From NCBI RefSeq assembly GCF_003024685.1, contig NZ_PYLQ01000016.1:1-59939 (forward strand): a DNA stretch of 59,939 nt. The letters are read 5' to 3'. Positions 18,858-28,222 of this stretch are shown one piece after another. The number at the start of each line of letters is the position of its first letter. Within the stretch, counting starts at the first letter, position 1. The notes under the pieces were generated by a model. It saw only the letters and a program-made list of their open reading frames with translations. It was not told the DNA's origin and made no database searches. A program made the translations under genes and the position numbers. This stretch comes from Faecalibacillus intestinalis. Its GTDB lineage: Bacteria; Bacillota_I; Bacilli_A; Erysipelotrichales; Coprobacillaceae.

Positions 18858-20558
18858 TTATTTTTCTTTTACAAGTTTACTTCCTGAGTTGAAACCAATC
18901 ATTAATCCTAATGCAACAAGTAAGATTGCGACTACTAATTGTAAACCATCAACCATTAAGACAAATCCACCAGTTACAAATAATTTCATAACGATTCCAT
19001 AGATAGCTTGTACTAACGCTGTCATTGTAACGATAAACATTAATACCATTGGGATATATAACATAAATCCTTTTCTTCCAGTAACTTTTAAGAAAACAGC
19101 TAATGAAATTAAAACCATTGCAGCTAATAATTGGTTAGCTGATCCAAATAATGGCCAAATATTAACATATCCACCTAAACTTAATAAATATCCACAAACT
19201 AAAGAAATAATTGTTGAAACGTATTTATTAGTTAAAACTTTAACTAAACCACTTGGTTCTTGTCCTTCTTCTACTTCAAAGAATTCTTGGAAAGACATTC
19301 TTGAAATTCTTGCAACAGCATCTAATGAAGTTAAAGCAAGAGCTGAAACAAACATTGTCATAATACATAATCCCCAAGATTGAGGTAAACCAAGTTGAGC
19401 AACTAAACCAGTAACACCAGCTGAGAATTTAGTAAATGGTGTTGCTGTATCAGCTAAAGCCATATTAGCAAGTGTACTATCTAAGACACCCGATGCTTTT
19501 AAGTTTGGTAAAGCACCAACAATAACGATAACTAAGATAGCAAGTAATGATTCAAGTAACATAGAACCATAACCAACTTGTAACATATCTTTTTCGTTTT
19601 CTACTAATTTTGAACTTGTTTCAGATGAGACAAGTGAATGGAAACCAGAAACAGCACCACAAGCAATTGTAACAAATAATGTTGGGAAGATATAACTTCC
19701 TGAAGCAGATTTAAATCCTACAAAAGCAGGTGTTGTAATTGTTGGATTGCTTACAAACACACCAATTACAGCAGCAACGATCATTCCGATAAATAAGAAT
19801 GTTGTTAAATAATCACGTGGTGTTTTAAGTAACCACATAGGTGTAACTGAAGCAAAGAAAATATATACAAAGACAACATAAATCCAAGTTGTTTTAGTAG
19901 CATATACTGGAAACATAATTCCAAGTGCTAACATAGCAATAATTAAAGCAATACCAAGAATCACTTTTGGTAAACCTTCTAGTTTAACTTTTTTCAAGAA
20001 TAAACCAAAGGCCATTGCTACAAAGACATATAAAATTGAAATTGAAGCAGCACTTGCATTTGGAGCAAGTTTAGCCCCATCAGCACTAATTCCATTAAAT
20101 GTTCCTGCAACCATATCAGCGAAAGCTGCAATAACAATTAATGTGAAAATCCAACAAAATAAGAAAAATAATTTTTTACCTTTACGTCCAATATATTTTT
20201 CAATGATTTGTCCCATTGATTTCCCTTCTGTTTTAACAGAAGCATAAAGTGCGCCAAAATCTTGTACAGCACCAAAGAATACACCACCAACGATAACCCA
20301 TAAAAAAGCTGGTAGCCAACCAAACATCATTGCCATAACTGGTCCAGTAACAGGTCCAGCTCCTGCAATTGATGAGAATTGATGAGCAAAGACTGACCAT
20401 TTGTTTGTAGGTACAAAGTCTGTCCCATCTTCTTTTGCAACAGCAGGTGTTGTTGCTTTTGGATCAATTCCCCATGTTTTAACTAAGTAACGACCATAGA
20501 ATAAATAAGCCACTACTAAAATTAAAGCACTTAATCCAAGTAATAGTAAACCATTCAT
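18858..20558 (-). CDS. cstA: CstA-family (carbon starvation/pyruvate or peptide) transporter
   Basis: The 566-residue integral membrane protein has many hydrophobic helices. It carries the CstA signatures HQFSSIAGAGPVTGP near residue 60 and VSGFHSLVSSETSSKL near the middle. Family members import pyruvate or peptides; the exact substrate here is unknown. I start at the ATG preceded by GAGGGGG 8 nt away; 11 extra codons upstream lack a site. The gene is monocistronic behind a T-box leader (20596-20857), which would couple its expression to charging of one tRNA. Confidence 0.88.
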   Translation of the reverse strand: MNGLLLLGLSALILVVAYLFYGRYLVKTWGIDPKATTPAVAKEDGTDFVPTNKWSVFAHQFSSIAGAGPVTGPVMAMMFGWLPAFLWVIVGGVFFGAVQDFGALYASVKTEGKSMGQIIEKYIGRKGKKLFFLFCWIFTLIVIAAFADMVAGTFNGISADGAKLAPNASAASISILYVFVAMAFGLFLKKVKLEGLPKVILGIALIIAMLALGIMFPVYATKTTWIYVVFVYIFFASVTPMWLLKTPRDYLTTFLFIGMIVAAVIGVFVSNPTITTPAFVGFKSASGSYIFPTLFVTIACGAVSGFHSLVSSETSSKLVENEKDMLQVGYGSMLLESLLAILVIVIVGALPNLKASGVLDSTLANMALADTATPFTKFSAGVTGLVAQLGLPQSWGLCIMTMFVSALALTSLDAVARISRMSFQEFFEVEEGQEPSGLVKVLTNKYVSTIISLVCGYLLSLGGYVNIWPLFGSANQLLAAMVLISLAVFLKVTGRKGFMLYIPMVLMFIVTMTALVQAIYGIVMKLFVTGGFVLMVDGLQLVVAILLVALGLMIGFNSGSKLVKEK

Positions 20559-20595
20559 AAATGAATCCCCCTCTTTTAAATCAATCATCACATAT

Positions 20596-20857
20596 AAAAA
20601 GGTTTTCGCTTAACTTTACGCTAAGACGAAAACCTTGTTCCGCGGTACCACTTAGATTGCGATATTTAATCGCCCCTTCACATCTTTTTATAATGCTATT
20701 CCTTTAACGCAGAAATTACGATTCCCCTACTTTTATTTCAAGAAAATAGCTCACAAGTGATGGTCTTATATCATTACCTACATTCTTTCCACCAACCGAA
20801 TGTTCTCTATAGGAAGCGGATGTAAAATCGTATCTTGTTCATCGCTCATTTATATGT
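20596..20857 (-). promoter_or_regulatory. T-box riboswitch leader of the cstA-like gene
   Basis: On the minus strand the conserved T-box AAGUGGUACCGCGG lies at 20640-20653 and is followed by a strong terminator (20596-20636; stem AAGGTTTTCG/CGAAAACCTT plus T5). Upstream is a Stem I with a GAUGA/GAG kink-turn, the helix ACAAG/CUUGU, an AG-bulge region and the CGGUUGGUGGAA loop. My fold puts the specifier at minus-strand AUC (20759-20761), followed by A, CUUGU and GAG, meaning isoleucine; ACC (Thr) three bases earlier is the alternative. UGGU in the T-box expects a tRNA with discriminator A. Confidence 0.9.
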
Positions 20858-20867
20858 ATGCCTATAT

Positions 20868-20893
20868 ATTATACCTCTTTTTTTGTTTGTCAA
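20868..20893 (-). promoter_or_regulatory. Promoter-like sequence of the T-box transcript
   Basis: TTGACA (20888-20893) and TATAAT (20868-20873) lie upstream of the T-box on the minus strand, but only 14 bp apart; a TATA-rich stretch a few bases further may be the true -10. Confidence 0.45.
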
Positions 20894-20988
20894 TAGTTTT
20901 TTATTTTAATAACTATATTTTTTATCAATAAATATTTATTTCGTTCAGTCAACTCATCTTTTGATACATATAATATATTGGTGATTAT

Positions 20989-21267
20989 ATGTCTCTACCT
21001 TACATGAATACTGTTTTACTTAATCAGATGATTGTCATCATTTCACAATCATTTAATGAATGTTTTTCAAATGATGAACAGGCCATTATTGGCGCTTTTT
21101 TAACAACTCTAGGAGATATGCTCTCTTTAAACAGTGCTTATATCTCTTATTTACAAGATCAAAATTCCCTTTCTAAACAAAATCAAAATGATTATGATTT
21201 ATTAGAAAAAAGTATTGAAAAAATAAAAGAAGAAATTAATAAAATGAAAAGTAATGTCCAAAAATGA
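20989..21267 (+). CDS. Small protein of unknown function
   Basis: The 92-residue protein has an N-terminal half rich in hydrophobic residues (MNTVLLNQMIVIISQSF; IIGAFLTTLGDMLSL) but without a clear membrane helix, and a C-terminal 35 residues dominated by Glu and Lys in a heptad-like pattern, likely a short coiled coil. GGTGAT lies just before the ATG, and a TATAAT about 18 nt upstream suggests a very short leader. The stop codon overlaps a terminator shared with the convergent deacetylase gene. I do not recognise a family. Confidence 0.7.
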   Translation: MSLPYMNTVLLNQMIVIISQSFNECFSNDEQAIIGAFLTTLGDMLSLNSAYISYLQDQNSLSKQNQNDYDLLEKSIEKIKEEINKMKSNVQK

Positions 21268-21275
21268 ACATTACT
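21249..21275. terminator. Bidirectional terminator
   Basis: GTAATGT and ACATTAC arms with A and T tracts on the outer sides lie between two convergent genes, overlapping the end of the small plus-strand gene. Confidence 0.75.
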
Positions 21276-21279
21276 TTTA

Positions 21280-22455
21280 TTAATTATTAACACTTTGATG
21301 TGGGGCATATGTCGCATCATCAATTCCTTTAAAAGTATAGCCTAAATTTTTATAGTGTTCAATAATAGCAGGTAAGGCTTGAACAGTGGTATCCTTAGCT
21401 TGTGTATCGTGGCATAAAATCATGACATTATTATCATGACATGATGTCCCGTTTCTAATCAACTTATCTACAGCTACATGATTTCCTGAAGCATCTGTTG
21501 AATCTCCATTCCAATCATAATATTGATATCCTTTTTCAACAACTTCTTTTGTAAGAGTTGACATAATTCCTTGACAATATCTTCTTGATACTGTATTTGA
21601 ACTTCCACCTGGGAAACGAATATAATGTGGTACAAAACCGATTTCTTTTTTTACCATTTGACCTACTTTATTTAAATCATCAAAATAAGCATCAACTGAA
21701 GCATAGACAGTTGAATATTCATGACTATACGTATGAAGAGCAATCGTATGTCCTGCATTATAAGCATCTTTAATCAAATAATTATAATCTTGATTTCTTC
21801 CTGTTACAAAAAATGTTGCTTTAGCATCATATTTTGCAAGTATATCCATGATTTTTTTAGTATTTTCTGATGGACCATCATCAAATGTTAAATAAACCAC
21901 TTTTTCATTAGATTGTTTATCACTTCCGATTTTTTTAATAACTTCTATTTTTCTTTTGGCTATTGTTTTGTTACCTGAACTATCTTTTGCCACATAAGTA
22001 ACTTCATACGTTCCTTCTTTAGAAGTATCTAAATTTTTATCATCTATTTTGTATTTAATTTCTTCTAAACTATTATCGCTTACTTCCACACCAGCTTTTA
22101 AATCCGGTGTTGTATTTAAAGAAACCGTCAAATCATCCAATCCCTTAAATACAGGTTTTTGTGTATCTACAACTTGAATCGTTGTTGTATATTCTCTATT
22201 TTTATATGTATATGTCACTTCATATTTTCCTAGCTTTTTAATATTTAAATTTTTGCTTTGACATGCTACATCTTTAACACTTCCATGTTCAACTTCACTA
22301 ATATAGCTATTGGGATTAAATTTTCCATTAATTTCTACTGTCATATTTTCTTTAAAATGCAGTTGTTTTTTTATAAATGTTTGATAAACAAATAAACCTA
22401 TTCCTAAGACGATTACTCCAATCAAAGTAATCACTAATTTTTTTCTATTTTTCAT
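21280..22455 (-). CDS. Membrane-anchored polysaccharide deacetylase with Ig-like domains
   Basis: The 391-residue protein has a single N-terminal membrane helix (residues 8-25) and two DUF5011-like Ig-type modules (about 40-180; DTQKPVFKG and VSDNSLEEIKYKIDD mark the second). A NodB deacetylase domain follows with TFDDGPS (first Asp pair), HTYSHEY (metal His), RFPGG and a catalytic LCHD near the end. It likely removes acetyl groups from peptidoglycan or chitin-like polymers outside the membrane. The start overlaps the end of a LysR gene by 11 nt, so both are translated from one message. Confidence 0.92.
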   Translation of the reverse strand: MKNRKKLVITLIGVIVLGIGLFVYQTFIKKQLHFKENMTVEINGKFNPNSYISEVEHGSVKDVACQSKNLNIKKLGKYEVTYTYKNREYTTTIQVVDTQKPVFKGLDDLTVSLNTTPDLKAGVEVSDNSLEEIKYKIDDKNLDTSKEGTYEVTYVAKDSSGNKTIAKRKIEVIKKIGSDKQSNEKVVYLTFDDGPSENTKKIMDILAKYDAKATFFVTGRNQDYNYLIKDAYNAGHTIALHTYSHEYSTVYASVDAYFDDLNKVGQMVKKEIGFVPHYIRFPGGSSNTVSRRYCQGIMSTLTKEVVEKGYQYYDWNGDSTDASGNHVAVDKLIRNGTSCHDNNVMILCHDTQAKDTTVQALPAIIEHYKNLGYTFKGIDDATYAPHQSVNN

Positions 22456-23347
22456 ATAGACTCCTACTCTTTTCTAAATATTCTTGTACTTTTTTAATAA
22501 ACCTATCAATAACTGGTGAAAGACGTGTATATTTCTTCCATATAAAAACGGTATTTGTTGATAGTTCTGGATAAAAAGGAATGAAACAAATATTCTTTTG
22601 ATTTAACACCTGATAGGCTCCTTCTACTGTAATCGCTGCTCCTTGATCATCTTGAATAAAAGGAAGAATTGCTGAAGCAAAATTATAAGAAAACATGCTG
22701 TGCAACGAAACATCCCCTTTTAACCAATTAGAAATTTCACTTTGAACAATTTCTCTATTTGTTAAAAACAATGGTAATTCTTTTAAATCCTCTTTTTTAA
22801 CATAGGGCTTATGAGCCAAAGAATTAGTTTTTGAAACAATGATTCCCCATTTTTCTTGAAGCGGTATACGTAAATGATTATATTTTGAAATATCTACTGG
22901 TTCTAACAAAATCCCAATATCTACTAATCCTTGATCAACTCTTTCTTTAATCAAATCCGCATTTCCTACATAGATATCAAATTTTACAAGAGGGTATTCA
23001 TCATGAAACTCTTCAATCACTTGCGAAAGAACCGTTTGTGAAGATGAAAAAATACCCGTTCCTATCATAATTTGACCAACCATTTCTTCTTCACTTTGAG
23101 TAATCTCTTGTTCTGTTTTATTAACAAGTGATAAAATTTCTTCTGCTCTTCTTCTAAGTAAAACACCCTCATCTGTGAGTTCTATTTTTCTTTTTCCTCG
23201 AATAAATAAAGGCTTTCCTAATTCATCTTCCAACTGCATTAATTGTCTTGATAATGTAGGTTGTGTCATATGTAGTTGCTTAGCTGCACGCGTAATATTT
23301 TTCTCACGCGCAACCATTAAAAAATACTGAAGTATTCTAAGTTCCAT
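22445..23347 (-). CDS. LysR-family transcriptional regulator
   Basis: A complete 300-residue LysR protein: an N-terminal winged HTH (NITRAAKQLHMTQPTLSRQL, about residues 17-36), a linker helix, and a two-lobe effector domain with typical MIGTGIFSSS and GIIVSKTNSLA strands. AAGGAAGG precedes the start. It overlaps the deacetylase gene downstream, which is unusual for LysR genes (commonly divergent) and suggests it controls that operon or is simply co-expressed. The effector is unknown. Confidence 0.92.
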   Translation of the reverse strand: MELRILQYFLMVAREKNITRAAKQLHMTQPTLSRQLMQLEDELGKPLFIRGKRKIELTDEGVLLRRRAEEILSLVNKTEQEITQSEEEMVGQIMIGTGIFSSSQTVLSQVIEEFHDEYPLVKFDIYVGNADLIKERVDQGLVDIGILLEPVDISKYNHLRIPLQEKWGIIVSKTNSLAHKPYVKKEDLKELPLFLTNREIVQSEISNWLKGDVSLHSMFSYNFASAILPFIQDDQGAAITVEGAYQVLNQKNICFIPFYPELSTNTVFIWKKYTRLSPVIDRFIKKVQEYLEKSRSLYEK

Positions 23348-23422
23348 GATTTTTACCTTCCTTTTTATTTTAACCCATATTTCTTAAAAAAAATCTAAAT
23401 TATTCTAAAGATTTCTAAATAA

Positions 23423-24532
23423 TTATATTTTTTCTAAATATCCGCTTTCTATCCAGCCTATTTCTTTATTTTTGATAATATAGGCAAATTTCCCATATAA
23501 TCCTATTACTTTAACATCTTCATTTTCATGAACCGTTATAAAATGATCAATATAATCATCTAAACAATAAAAGTGTTTATTTTTCAAATAAATAAATTCA
23601 TTTTTGATCCATAACATTTGGTTTGTATGAATAACTTTACAAAATGAAAATTCTTCTCTTTTTTCTAAAATTTCTATTTCAAAATTTGGCCAGGAAACCT
23701 TATGATTTTCCTTATTTTCTACAAATTTGTCTTGTTTTATTCTATAGATTGGTAAAGGTTGTACAAAATGATTCTTAAAAGTTAAATTCTTACCATCATT
23801 TTCAATAATAAGTGCATTCAATTGACTGATAAATTTAACCCCTGTTCCGCCATCAATACTAATTATTTTTTTATCAAAATCCATCAAAACATCATTTTTA
23901 ATTTGACTTTGATAAAAATTTGACGTTGGCAAATGACCTACTATGACATATTTTTTTAAACAATGACCTATTTTTTGAAAATCTCTTTTTTCGATAAATG
24001 AAGAAAGCGGTGCATTTTGCCAATCATTTTTGTTTTCAATCCCAGCATGAATACATAAAAAATCATCGGTTTCTATTGAAGTAGGCAAACTCGCTATATA
24101 ATTAAGTTCTTCTTGTAAAGATTCTCTTACAATTTTTTGTAAAATTTGTGGTTTTTCTTTCTTCAAATCTAAATGTTTTCGAGAAACAATTTGATCAATC
24201 ATTCCACTTTTACCAATTTTACGTAAGTAATGTAACATTTCTTGACAAAGATCATCATCATTAATCAATGCATCTAAAGCATATTCACAATTACCTAGTA
24301 AAACATATACCCTTTGGCTTTTTTGTTGTAAATATTGAAGATAGTGTACTGTTTCTATGGCTTGTGTTCCCTTTTCTACAAAATCTCCATCAATAATCAA
24401 ATAGTCTTGTGTAGTATATCGTGCTTCTTTTAAAAGCTGTTTGAAACGATCTAAATGACTATGAATATCAGAAACAACAATACATCTATAAGGTTTTTCT
24501 ATATTAAGTTTTTCATGTCTTATTTCTATCAT
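23423..24532 (-). CDS. Calcineurin-like metallophosphoesterase with C-terminal SH3-like region
   Basis: The 369-residue protein has the dimetal phosphoesterase motifs in order: SDIHSH (residues 17-22), DGDFVEKG, LGNCE (Asn with Cys in place of the usual His of GNHE), CIHAG and GHLPTS. This resembles bacterial Ser/Thr or diadenosine-type phosphatases. The last 60 residues (ITVHENEDVKVIGLYGKFAY...GWIESGYL) look like an SH3b-type fold. It is upstream of the LysR gene and downstream of rho with a 29-nt gap, so it may be in the rho transcript. The Cys for His change in GNHE is worth noting. The substrate is unknown. Confidence 0.8.
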   Translation of the reverse strand: MIEIRHEKLNIEKPYRCIVVSDIHSHLDRFKQLLKEARYTTQDYLIIDGDFVEKGTQAIETVHYLQYLQQKSQRVYVLLGNCEYALDALINDDDLCQEMLHYLRKIGKSGMIDQIVSRKHLDLKKEKPQILQKIVRESLQEELNYIASLPTSIETDDFLCIHAGIENKNDWQNAPLSSFIEKRDFQKIGHCLKKYVIVGHLPTSNFYQSQIKNDVLMDFDKKIISIDGGTGVKFISQLNALIIENDGKNLTFKNHFVQPLPIYRIKQDKFVENKENHKVSWPNFEIEILEKREEFSFCKVIHTNQMLWIKNEFIYLKNKHFYCLDDYIDHFITVHENEDVKVIGLYGKFAYIIKNKEIGWIESGYLEKI

Positions 24533-24545
24533 ATAACACCTATTT

Positions 24546-24569
24546 AAAAAGGATAGAAATTCTATCCTA
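24546..24569 (-). terminator. rho terminator
   Basis: Minus-strand AGGATAGAA and TTTCTATCCT form a near-perfect stem followed by five T, overlapping the rho stop codon. Confidence 0.75.
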
Positions 24570-25734
24570 CTTTTCTTTTTAACATTGTTTCAATAAGTTC
24601 ATCATTATTTTTAGTATTTCTAAATAATAAAAGCGCATCATCTAAATTTTGACTCGCACGTGTCCCATTTAATGAATAATGAATCATATGGTTCACTTGT
24701 AGTTCTTTTTCACTTAATAATAAATCTTCTCTTCTTGTTCCAGATTTAGCTATGTCGATTGCTGGAAAAATGCGTTTTTCTTGCATTGTACGAGATAATA
24801 CAAGTTCCATGTTTCCTGTTCCTTTAAACTCTTCATAAATAACATCATCCATACGACTTCCTGTATCTACAAGAGCAGTTGCAAGAATCGTCAAACTTCC
24901 CCCTTCTCTCATATTTCTAGCCGCACCAAAAAATCTCTTTGGCATATAAAGACAGTTTGGATCTAATCCTCCTGAAAGTGTTCTTCCTGATGGCGAACAA
25001 ATCAAATTATAAGAACGTGTTAAACGTGTTATACTATCTAATAAAATCATTACATCTTGACCATGTTCAACAAGACGTTTTGCTCTTTCAATGACCATTT
25101 CTGATACTTTTTTATGTCGATCTGGTGTTTCATCAAATGTTGAATAAAGAACTTCCACATTATCTCCTTCAACAGCTTCTTTAATATCCGTTACTTCTTC
25201 TGGTCTTTCATCAATTAATAAAATTAAAATATGTATATCTTTATTATTTTCTTTAACAGCTAAAGCTATATCTTTTAAAAGGGTTGTTTTCCCTGCTTTT
25301 GGAGGAGAAACAATAATTCCTCTTTGACCTTTACCAATAGGAGCAAGTAAATCTATCATTCTCATCGCTATTTTTCCACTTTTGCCAACACTAATTTTTT
25401 CATTTGGAAAAATTGGTGTTAAGCTTTCAAAGGATTTTCTTTTCATTGCTGTTTCTAAATCATAATGATTGATTTTTTGAATATGTAAAAGAGATCTAAA
25501 CTTTTCAGATGCTTTTGGTTCCCTAACAACACCTGTAATAAAATCACCTGTTTTTAATTTAAATTTATAAATTTGTGATTGAGAGACATAGACATCATGA
25601 GGATCTGATAAATAATTTGCATTTCTAATAAAACCAAATCCATCAGGTAATACTTCTAAAAAACCTGTTGTAATGACTCCATCATCTAATGAATCTTTTG
25701 TATATTCTTTCTTTTCTTTTTTTGTATTTTCCAT
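24562..25734 (-). CDS. rho: Transcription termination factor Rho
   Basis: An RNA-dependent hexameric ATPase that ends transcription. The 390-residue protein begins with a short charged tail, then the cold-shock-like RNA-binding domain ([15 protein letters not shown] near 24, DVYVSQSQI), Walker A PPKAGKTT, Walker [12 protein letters not shown], the Q-loop LDSITRLTR and the R-loop [17 protein letters not shown]. It lacks most of the N-terminal helical Rho_N domain seen in Bacillus and E. coli forms, which accounts for the shorter length. GAGGTGAT precedes the ATG. It lies after a broken mupG-like gene and ends with its own terminator. Confidence 0.96.
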   Translation of the reverse strand: MENTKKEKKEYTKDSLDDGVITTGFLEVLPDGFGFIRNANYLSDPHDVYVSQSQIYKFKLKTGDFITGVVREPKASEKFRSLLHIQKINHYDLETAMKRKSFESLTPIFPNEKISVGKSGKIAMRMIDLLAPIGKGQRGIIVSPPKAGKTTLLKDIALAVKENNKDIHILILLIDERPEEVTDIKEAVEGDNVEVLYSTFDETPDRHKKVSEMVIERAKRLVEHGQDVMILLDSITRLTRSYNLICSPSGRTLSGGLDPNCLYMPKRFFGAARNMREGGSLTILATALVDTGSRMDDVIYEEFKGTGNMELVLSRTMQEKRIFPAIDIAKSGTRREDLLLSEKELQVNHMIHYSLNGTRASQNLDDALLLFRNTKNNDELIETMLKRKVG

Positions 25735-25790
25735 AATATCACCTCAACCATTATGTCATATTTTCTTCTTTTTAGCTATAAAAACAAAAG

Positions 25791-25813
25791 AAAAAGTAGA
25801 TTTCTATCTACTT
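25791..25813 (-). terminator. Terminator of the mupG-like pseudogene
   Basis: Minus-strand AAGTAGAT, loop AGAA, ATCTACTT and a T run directly follow the stop codon of the broken gene and separate it from rho. Confidence 0.8.
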
Positions 25814-26979
25814 TATTCAACAAAGGTAAAAACATCTTTTGCTTTAATATGTTCTAAAATAAAGATTTCATTTTCATCAATATGTCCTAGTAAATTTCTT
25901 TGACCATCTACCTTCATTTCTTTTAAAACGATTTGAATTTCTCCTCGATAATGTACAAGATTGTCATTGACAATTACAACATCACCCTTGTATAGTACGC
26001 TTTATCACAAGGACGACACGGAATTTCTTTTCCTTTATAAATCATTCTTGTCCAACGTGAACGTAACATATAATTCATACAATCACCTAAATCACTATGA
26101 CTTGGATAATTAAATAAAATTTCTTTTTCCAAAGCAGTAATACCCTTATCTAAATGAATCTTAAAAGGTATTCTTTTAGTTAAACCATGGGGCACAAAAT
26201 CTGCTAAAAACCCTAAAGATTCATTTTTAGGAATATCAACATACACTTGTTTCATTACTTGATCGATTGCTTTAAATTCTTCATCACTAGCATAGGCATT
26301 TCCAATGATTATTTCATCTATATTGTCTAAAGCTAAACAGTGTTTTAATTGAATTTCTATCGGCATATCTCGATGTTCTTCAATGGTTGGAAGACCATCA
26401 CTCACTGGCCATGGTCCATGACTTCCTTTAACTAAACTTGAAATAAAGATAGCTACTGGAATATTTTTAGCTTTCCAATAATTATTAATATCATTAATAG
26501 CTTCTAAACTTGGAGCCGTATATCTTTCTGGATAGAAATTATGACATGTAGAAATATTTTCTGGTTTAACTCCATTTTTAATAGCTGTTTCAATGACATC
26601 AATAAAACTTGTAGACATTTCAATTTTAATACCTTCTTTATTATTAATAAGAGTGGCATCCCTTTCATCGTTAAAACTAAAATCCATTCTTAAAATATCT
26701 ACCCCAATATCTTTAAAAACCGAAAGTCTGTTTCTGTTGCTTCTAATCTATGAAATAATTCACTATTACAGTCACCAGAAACAATCATGCCATATTTATG
26801 AACGATTTTTGTAAAATCTTTAAAATAAACAATAATTTCTTCTTTTGTCCCTGGTACTGAAAACATGCTTGTAAATATTTTTTTAAAACCATAAGTCGAT
26901 GCTTTTTTAAATAGGCCTCAATTTCTTCTAATGTTTCTTGTTCTGGATATAAAGAAACACCTAACATTACTTTTTTCAT
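25813..26979 (-). pseudogene. mupG: MupG-like 6-phospho-N-acetylmuramidase (DUF871) with at least three frameshifts
   Basis: The ATG at 26977-26979 has GAGGAGG 8 nt upstream and starts MKKVMLGVSLYPEQETLEEI. The frame is then lost at a run of six A near 26908, where seven would restore ASTYGFKKIF. A second single-base loss near 26728 restores DIGVDILRMDFSF, and a third near 25996 restores the C-terminal GDVVIVNDNLVHYRGEIQ that runs to a TAA at 25813. All three look like -1 deletions. The central piece (25974-26687) is the longest intact part. The enzyme would cleave MurNAc 6-phosphate-GlcNAc in cell-wall recycling. No murQ or PTS gene is next to it. Real decay or sequence errors are both possible. 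Confidence 0.85.
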
Positions 26980-27035
26980 AAACATCCTCCTCATAAACAT
27001 TATTTTATTATGTATATACAAGTATCACAATAAAT

Positions 27036-27057
27036 AAAAAGAGGATTTCTCCTCTTT
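27036..27057 (-). terminator. Terminator of the cation efflux gene
   Basis: Minus-strand AAAGAGGA, loop GAAA, TCCTCTTTTT overlaps the stop codon of the upstream gene. Confidence 0.85.
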
Positions 27058-28222
27058 AAACAAAAGCATGATCAATTTCAATGACGCAATGATATTCGTC
27101 ACTGATTTGTTTGACTTCAGCACTTATTTTATTCTTTAAAATTTGATGACTAATTTGATCATTAGCTGGTATTAAAACATCAAATATTAAATTTGTATGA
27201 TTCTTTCCTGGAACCATTCTAAAATCATGAATCGAATAATGTTCATCTATTCCTTTTACAATTTCTAAAACTTGTTGTTTTAAAGCTAATAACCTTGGAT
27301 TATGCACATCCACTGGATCATAATGAATGGTCGTATGAATATGATATTTTTCTTGAATTGCTCTTTCAATATCATCGATTTCTTCATGAATTTTCATAAC
27401 ATCTTCTTGACAATCTACTTCCACATGAAGTGTCATAAACATTCTTCCTGGTCCATAATCATGCATCATTAAATCATGAATACCTAAAGGTTTATCATAT
27501 GACATAATAAAATTTTCAATGTCATCTATCAAGGCTTTATCAGGTGCCAATCCTAATAAAGGATTGATTGTATCTTTAAATACATTAATTCCTGCAAAAA
27601 TAACAATTAAAGAAACAATTGTCCCAATAATTCCATCAACTGGTAAATCAGTTATCAATGTAAGTATTAAAGAAACAAGTGTTGCAAATGTTGTCACAAC
27701 ATCATTTAAACTATCTTGTCCTGCAGCTTTTAAAGATGATGAATCAATTTTTTTGCCAATTTGATTATTAAAATAATACATCCATAGCTTCACTAAAATA
27801 GAAAATATTAAAATCACTACTGCAACAAATGAAAACATAACTTTTTCAGGATTAAAAATCTTAACAACTGATTCTTTTAAAGATTGAATACCTACTACTA
27901 AAATTAAAAAAGCAATCACCATTCCTGCAATATATTCATAACGTCCATGACCATAGGGATGATCTTTATCAGGATGTTTATTAGCAAGTTTAAAGCCAAA
28001 TAAAGAAGCTAAATTACTTCCTACATCCGATAAGTTATTTAAACCATCTGCTTGGATAGCTACCGAATGAACAATTAAACCAATTGTTATTTTAAAAATA
28101 ACTAAAACAATATTGCATATAATGGACAAAATGGAACATAACGTTCCATAAGCTTGTCTTACTTTTTGATTTTTATAATCACCATAATTTTCAATAAATC
28201 TTTGTGTTAAAAAATGAATCAT
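27056..28222 (-). CDS. Cation diffusion facilitator family transporter
   Basis: The 388-residue protein has six predicted membrane helices in the first 215 residues and a cytoplasmic ferredoxin-like C-terminal domain (HVEVDCQED region). The metal-site signatures are ADGLNNLSDVGSN in helix 2 and the HPYGHGRYEY loop. A long extra C-terminal extension (about 290-388) repeats a similar alpha-beta pattern. It exports Zn2+, Mn2+, Fe2+ or similar by proton antiport; the ion is not certain. Its ATG overlaps the stop of the preceding 113-aa gene, so they form an operon. Confidence 0.9.
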   Translation of the reverse strand: MIHFLTQRFIENYGDYKNQKVRQAYGTLCSILSIICNIVLVIFKITIGLIVHSVAIQADGLNNLSDVGSNLASLFGFKLANKHPDKDHPYGHGRYEYIAGMVIAFLILVVGIQSLKESVVKIFNPEKVMFSFVAVVILIFSILVKLWMYYFNNQIGKKIDSSSLKAAGQDSLNDVVTTFATLVSLILTLITDLPVDGIIGTIVSLIVIFAGINVFKDTINPLLGLAPDKALIDDIENFIMSYDKPLGIHDLMMHDYGPGRMFMTLHVEVDCQEDVMKIHEEIDDIERAIQEKYHIHTTIHYDPVDVHNPRLLALKQQVLEIVKGIDEHYSIHDFRMVPGKNHTNLIFDVLIPANDQISHQILKNKISAEVKQISDEYHCVIEIDHAFV

